Of a stretch of DNA of 64,000 bases, positions 58,762 through 64,000 are shown piece by piece (positions within the stretch are counted from its first letter, which is position 1; every line of letters begins with the position of its first letter). The position numbers and the translations under genes are program-made. The notes under the pieces were generated by a model, which was given only the letters and a program-made list of their open reading frames with translations, did not search any database and had not been told where the DNA came from. This DNA comes from Silurus meridionalis. Lineage: Eukaryota; Chordata; Actinopteri; Siluriformes; Siluridae. Location: NCBI RefSeq assembly GCF_014805685.1, contig NC_060907.1, forward strand, positions 2,054,197 through 2,118,196, written 5' to 3'.

Positions 58762-59859
58762 GTCCATTACACAAAAAAGTGTAAACTCTTCTGTCAATAA
58801 TAGCTGGTTAATTTATTTATTTTGTTATTTATTTTGTTTAATTTAATTAAATTTTATCAAGTGCACAGTTTGTGTTTATTAAATCACACTTCTCTTAACC
58901 ACGTTACTTTGAACACATCACAACAATCCAATACTCACAAACCACAAATAAAAAGCTGTTCATGAATTCACTGTTAACAAATTTACCATCATGTTCTAAT
59001 TTCCATCATCTTAGAATTATCATTAATGTACAGAAGCATTAGACAATCAAAGCTATTGGATGAAAAACAGAAATATAATCACAAATATCTCAATTTTCTA
59101 ATAGTCTTTCTATTTTTATAGTGTTAGTATATACTCATTGGCCTTCCACACTACATTACTATAGAACTCTTGCCATATTGGCTTTCCACAATACATCACC
59201 ACAGAGCTAAATGATGACACCAGTGGCCTTCCATAGCCTCAGCTACAACGCTAGATGTTAAAGTTTCTTACTCCAGAACTCTCATTTATCAAAGTGTGTA
59301 GAACAATTTGTAATTGTGTGTGGAAGAAACACCAGTACACACTCCAACACTGGTGTTTATCACACGTGTGTACACACAGATGTAACTATATACAGTCATC
59401 AATCCTACAGATTCTCTACATGACTCTGTTCCTGCACAAACACATTCATTTACATAAAACAACATCCCCAAATCACCATATACACTAAATAACCTCATTT
59501 AAAGTGTGATTTCATGGATATATTTTATTATTTATAATTTTTATTTGTTGTAAATATGTTAATATCTAATCATGTAGTCACATTCAGAGTTTGTAATTTG
59601 TTATAAAACAGACACAGTCACAATATCATAATTATAATTTATTAGAATGTTGATTTTATAACTCTGTTTTCTCAGCACTGAGAGTCGATCAGTAAAATGT
59701 TAACAAAGGAATAAAGATTGTAAAATGAATCATTTACACTGAAAAAACAACACTGACCCTTTTTATGTTCAGGAAAAGTAGAGATTAAACTAATGAGTGA
59801 ATTTAATGACTACAAATATAATAAATAGTTTCTCACCGTGTTCCTCGACCTTCATGTAC

Positions 59860-61250
59860 GACGACCAAACAGAGTAAAGAAAAGCGTGAGAATAGAAGGT
59901 TGTTTCAGACGAGTTGTTCCTTTTTCCTCTTTCTCTGAATTTGTTGCTGCAACTAAGGAAGTGTTGTTTTCTACAGTAAACATGTCGTGTCTGCATTGTG
60001 TATATTATTTTTTATTGTGTCAGTGCAGAAGTGTTAGAAGAAATGGAGAGGTGTTGAAATGAGGCCACTGCATCTTCAACTGTGGAAGTAAAACACACAG
60101 CGTGGTCATCATCACCCTAAACCACTAAACACACTCAAGAAACAAACACAAGTGTTGAGCATAGAGTCATGACTTTTATAAAAATGATCAGTTTAATGTT
60201 TAGATTTAGTTTGATTGTCATATATAAGTTTATAATTAAGTTTTTCTACACTTCATTGTATCATTGTTTTCAGTATTGTCTTTGTTTTAAGTTGAAAGTT
60301 AAAATGCTGATTATGGGAGGAGCCTGTGGGCCTCTGAAGACAGAAACAGCTGATTTTTGCTCCTCAGGATGGAACACAGTGATTATCATAGCAAAAAGAG
60401 GAAAGAAAACACAAAGGAGGCAAGTGAAAGGAAGTTTTATTTAAAGTTGAATAGATTTCTGTAGCTTATTACTGAACTGAAGCTTATCAGTCCTGACTTC
60501 CTGAAAGTTTTTTCCCCTTTGTGTTTCCTGTATTCCCACGAGATGTCGCCATTGTGTCCCTCTGTCTCTCATTATTTTCCTATTGTTTCCACGTGTCTAA
60601 TCACTACCGTGTATATTGAAGCTTCACATTTGTCTCTGATTTTCAGTCGTTTTTAGTGATTTTGTTGACGTTATGGTGCCTGTTTTTCATGTCTGTTTTT
60701 CTCTGTGTCTAAACCTTTTTCCCTTGTTGTCCTGTGTAAGTCTTTGCTTATTGATTTCTGTTTTGTTTTGCTTTTTCCTAAAGGGGATTTTTCACGTTCT
60801 TGACATTTTTTTCCTTTTCATGTTGTGAAATCTTTCATGCTATTTTCTATTGCTGTGTTTTCTGAACATTCTAATTAAAGAATGGATTCTCCAAACTGTC
60901 CGAGTCTGTCTCTGTTTTTAGATTCACACCTCCCATTGACAGACTGCTAGAACCCCGACCCTGATATTAACATTTAGAGGAAATGTTTTTGTGGAAAGAG
61001 AATTGTAGGCAGTAGCACTACACAATATTCCTCAGTGTGTAGTTGCACAAAATAAACAAATAATTACAAAAATGATAGAAAACAACAAATCACTGGAGTC
61101 ACTTTTAAAATAAATTTTTGTGTGTTATTTTAATTAGATTAAATTTTTATCTGACATGCTTTTATTTGATTCGCTGACTAGTGTTAAACACTGATCATGC
61201 TTTATTACATTTTATTTTATGTTTTTATGGAGACTTTCTCCCTTGTGTTC
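59860..61250. other. Unit D upstream region, paralogous to 26945-28325
   Basis: Putative promoter side of unit D. It includes the conserved short frame at about 60303-60444 (MLIMGGACGPLKTETA...). Nearly identical to the unit B upstream region. Confidence 0.5.
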
Positions 61251-61259
61251 CCCTGTATT

Positions 61260-61620
61260 TCCCACCAGATGTCCCCATAGTGTCCCTTCCACCCTTATTA
61301 TTTTCCAATTGTTTCTTCTTCTTCTTATCCTTCTTCATCTTCTTCTTCTTTTTTCATATGTCTCCATACTATTCTGTCCGTCTTTATGTGCCTCTGTTAA
61401 ACCAACTACCTGCATGTCGTCCCTTACCACATCCATATTCCTCATCCTTGGTCTTCCTCTTTTCCTCCTTCCTGGTGGCTCCATCCTCAGCATTCTCCTA
61501 CTGATATACCCCATGTCCATCCTCTGCACGTGTGTAATCCCTCCTGTTCCTACTATTCCTTTAATGGGCAAAATAAGGTGATTGTACTTGTGTGTGTGTA
61601 TGTGTGTCTGTGCATGCATT
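61260..61620 (-). mobile_element. RTE-like LINE C-terminal fragment
   Basis: The minus frame 61335-61619 reads HVQRMDMGYISRRMLRMEPP, RRKRGRPRMRNMDVVRDDMQ and VVGLTEA, then an arginine run. Part of the duplicated block. Confidence 0.7.
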
Positions 61621-61884
61621 TAAGTAAATACATAAATAACCAATAACAGGTTTGTATAAAATATAAGGTTTTAAATTATGTTTGTTTTAAGTGCTTTGTT
61701 TATTACGAAATAAATAAGGAGGAGAGAACGAAGCGGCGTCAAATTTCAAATTTCTAGAACCGGCCCTAATTTAGATCCTTTGCAAAAACATTTGAAAATT
61801 AGCTCAGATGCCTCCCATTTCTCTTGATCATTGCTGAGATGTTTCTACACCTAGATTGGCTTCTACCTTGAAAAAAAATTGATG

Positions 61885-62275
61885 GATTGGACATGATTTG
61901 GAAAGACACACACCTCTCTATAGAAGGCCTCCCAGCTCACAATGCAGATCAATATAAAAGCCAAGCCAAAAAGTGATTGACAGACAGTGATGCTGCAATG
62001 AGTTGTTTAATGTGTTATAAGTGGCATGGTGCTTCAAGAGCGGATTTCCTGAAGATGAAGATTATGCCCACTATTGTGGAGATCAAGCGTGAATCACAGA
62101 AGCTGCTTGACAGGTTTTGGAAAGAAGACTTCCAGAAGAAGCAGGGATGCAGGGAGCGCTGTATTGCTGTGCAAGCAAACTATTTTGAAGGTGATAGTGT
62201 GTAAATGTAGATAAAAAGCAAAGAATTTATTGTGAACAGAGCGAGTCTCAAAACTTTTTGGTACCACCTCATATA
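61885..62275 (+). mobile_element. Tc1/mariner chimeric remnant, broken ORF
   Basis: Same element as 28965-29355. The frame has a stop near 61976, leaving 61977-62204 with ERCIAVQANYFEGDSV. The terminal GAGTCTCAAAAC...ACCACCTCAT is present. Confidence 0.65.
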
Positions 62276-62989
62276 GAAAGTTTAAAACCTTTCCTTAGAG
62301 CAAAACCTTAGGAAGCCTGAGACATTCACAAACCCTCTGACATTTGCAAAGTTGTCCCTAAGCCCCTACTATGTTGTATTGGCTGGTTGCTTAGGTTGTT
62401 GACGTTATGGTGCCTGTTTTTCATGTCTGTTTTCTCTGTGTCTAAACCTTTTTCCCTTGTTGTCCTGTGTAAGTCTTTGCTTATTGATTTCTGTTTTGTT
62501 TTGCTTTTTCCTAAAGGGGATTTTTCACGTTCTTGACATTTTTTCCTTTTCATGTTGTGAAATATTTCATGCTATTTTCTATTGCTGTGTTTTCTGAACA
62601 TTCTAATTAAAGAATGGATTCTCCAAACTGTCCGAGTCTGTCTCTGTTTTTAGATTCACACCTCCATTTGACAGACTGCTAGAACCTCGACCCTGATATT
62701 AATATTTAGAGGAAATGTTTTTGTGGAAAGAGAATTGTAGGCAGTAGCACTACACAATATTCCTCAGTGTGTAGTTGCACAAAATAAACAAATAATTACA
62801 AAAATGATAGAAAACAACAAATCACTGGAGTCACTTTTAAAATCAATTTTTGTGTGTTATTTTAATGTAATTTAATTTTATCTGACATGCTTTTATTTGA
62901 TTCGCTGACCAGTGTAAAACACTGATCATGCTTTATTACATTTTATTTTATGTTTTTGTGGAGACTTTCTCCCTTGTCTTCCCCTGTAT

Positions 62990-63351
62990 TTCCCACCAGA
63001 TGTCGCCATAGTGTCCCTTATTATTTTCCAATTGTTTCTTCTTCTTCTTATCCTTCTTAATCTTCTTCTTCTTCTTTTTTCATCTGTCTCCATACTATTC
63101 CGTTCTTCTTTATGTGCCTCTGTTAAACCAACTACCTGCATGTCTTCCCTCACCACATCCATAATCCTCGTCCTTGGCTTTCCTCTTTTCCTCCTTCCTG
63201 GTGGCTCCATCCTCAGCATTCTCCTGCTGATGTACCCCATGTCCCTCCTCTGCACGTGTCTAATCCGTCCTGTTCCTACTATTCCCTTAATGGTCAAAAT
63301 GAGGTGGTTGTACTTGTGTGTGTGCGTGTGTATGTGTGTCTGTGCATGCAT
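62990..63351 (-). mobile_element. RTE-like LINE C-terminal fragment, longest open frame
   Basis: The minus frame 62926-63351 is open for 141 codons: HVQRRDMGYISRRMLRMEPP, then MDVVREDMQVVGLTEAHKEE, then the Arg-rich run. It is the best preserved of the four copies but only a C-terminal fragment. Confidence 0.7.
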
Positions 63352-63605
63352 TTAAGTAAATACATAAATAACTAATAACAGGTTTGCATGAAATAAAAGG
63401 TTTTAAATTATTTTTGTTTTAAGTGCTTTGCTTACGAAATAAATAAGGAGGAGAGAACAAAGCGGTGTCAAATTTCAAATCTCTAGAACCGGCCCTAATT
63501 TAGATCCTTTGCAACAACATTTAAAAATTAGCTCAGATGCCTCCCATTTCTCTTGATCATTGCTGAGATGTTTCTACACCTAGATTGGCTTCTACCTTGA
63601 AAAAA

Positions 63606-64000
63606 AGTTGATTGATTGGACATGTTTTGGAAAGACACACACCTCTCTATAGAAGGCCTCCAAGCTCCCAATGCAGATCAATATAAAAACCAAGCCAAAA
63701 AGCGAGTGACAGACAGTGATGCTGCAATGAGTTGTTTAAGGTCTTATGAGTGGCATGGTGCTTCAAGAGCGGATTTCCTGAAGATGAAGATCCAGCCCAC
63801 CATTGTGAAGATCAAGCATGAATCACAGAAGCTGCTCGACAGGTTTTGGAAAGAAGACTTCCAGGAGAAGCAGGGATTCAGGGAGCGCTGTATTGCAGTG
63901 CAAGCGGACTATTTTGAAGGTGATAGTGTGTAAACGTAGATAAAAAACAAAGAATTTCTTGTAAACAGAGCGAGTCTCAAAACTTTTTGGTACCACCTCA
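63606..64000 (+). mobile_element. Tc1/mariner chimeric remnant, 105-codon ORF
   Basis: Open frame 63616-63933 ending ERCIAVQADYFEGDSV, then the terminal GAGTCTCAAAAC and ACCACCTCA cut by the window end. Confidence 0.65.

Larger units (their letters stand above)
51483..59855 (-). pseudogene. Unit D: Siglec/CD22-like receptor (ITIM type) with three frame-disrupting deletions
   Basis: Exons (minus): exon 1 59837-59855, leader 58441-58497, V 57470-57808, D2 56265-56511, D3 53106-53355, D4 52779-53021, TM 52604-52691, juxtamembrane 52444-52477, ITIM tail 51624-51835, last 51483-51531. Compared with unit A the leader is 1 nt short (57 against 58), giving a TGA soon after, D2 is 2 nt short (247 against 249) and D3 is 2 nt short (250 against 252, in the N-terminal strand). 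V, D4, TM and tail are intact, with VLYAKV and VQYASV ITIMs and a YSNM end. Most likely a young pseudogene; if the assembly has indel errors it could be a third functional gene. Confidence 0.75.
62398..64000. repeat. Second copy of a ~1.73-kb tandem duplication (first copy 60665-62397)
   Basis: GTTGACGTTATGGTGCCTGT starts both copies (60665, 62398), and the order of features then repeats: the AGAATTGTAGGCAGTAGCAC block, RTE-like fragment, chimeric mariner. At 62390-62400 the sequence passes from the Tc1 fragment straight into GTTGACG; the ancestral single-copy arrangement is at 27749-29470. Confidence 0.8.

Overview
The window is vertebrate nuclear DNA from a ray-finned fish. It is AT-rich and intron-rich, and it carries long (AC)n/(TG)n tracts, Tc1/mariner, hAT, DIRS, L2-like and RTE-like LINEs, V-SINE-type and tRNA-Glu-derived SINEs. 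I cannot fix the species; the repeat mix would suit a catfish or another otophysan, but that is a guess.

The backbone is a tandem array of Siglec-like / 'B-cell receptor CD22-like' immunoglobulin receptor genes, all on the minus strand. I count five units, and working out splice sites and phases by hand gives each unit's state. Unit 0 (63-598, cut by the window edge) is a chimera of exon 1 and the D2 exon with no leader and no V domain. Unit A (4472-12763, untranslated exon near 13.7 kb) is intact: leader, V-type Ig, three C2-type Ig, TM, basic juxtamembrane exon, and a tail with two canonical ITIMs, 509 residues. Unit B (21750-26942) has lost its leader exon by deletion and has a juxtamembrane frameshift. 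Unit C (32751-39076, exon 1 at 40.8 kb) is intact, 467 residues, with the same ectodomain plan but a tail carrying an ITAM-spaced tyrosine pair. Unit D (51483-59855) is an ITIM-type copy broken by three small deletions. The locus therefore looks like a paired inhibitory/activating receptor cluster evolving by birth and death. The 5' halves (exon 1 to D2) are nearly identical in all units, while the 3' halves come in two types (ITIM: A and D; ITAM-like: B and C).

Between and inside the genes: 0.6-4.3 kb holds LINE and Tc1 debris. The A intron at 6.7-8.7 kb has a LINE and a solo LTR. Around 9.9-11 kb is a nested TIR transposon. The intergenic blocks 14-18 kb, 27-31 kb and 60-64 kb are paralogous copies of one another, with RTE-like LINE, mariner and Tc1 remnants. 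The C intron (34.65-35.94 kb) holds a hAT element with an internal 31-bp minisatellite. A 5.1-kb DIRS-type tyrosine-recombinase retrotransposon (41076-46148) sits just upstream of exon 1 of unit C, and its empty site is preserved at the sister units. From 46.2 to 51.2 kb I see no host gene, only a SINE and a DIRS end fragment. In the D intron one LTR is nested inside another (54324-55994), each with target-site duplications. The right edge (60.66-64 kb) is a roughly 1.73-kb tandem duplication.
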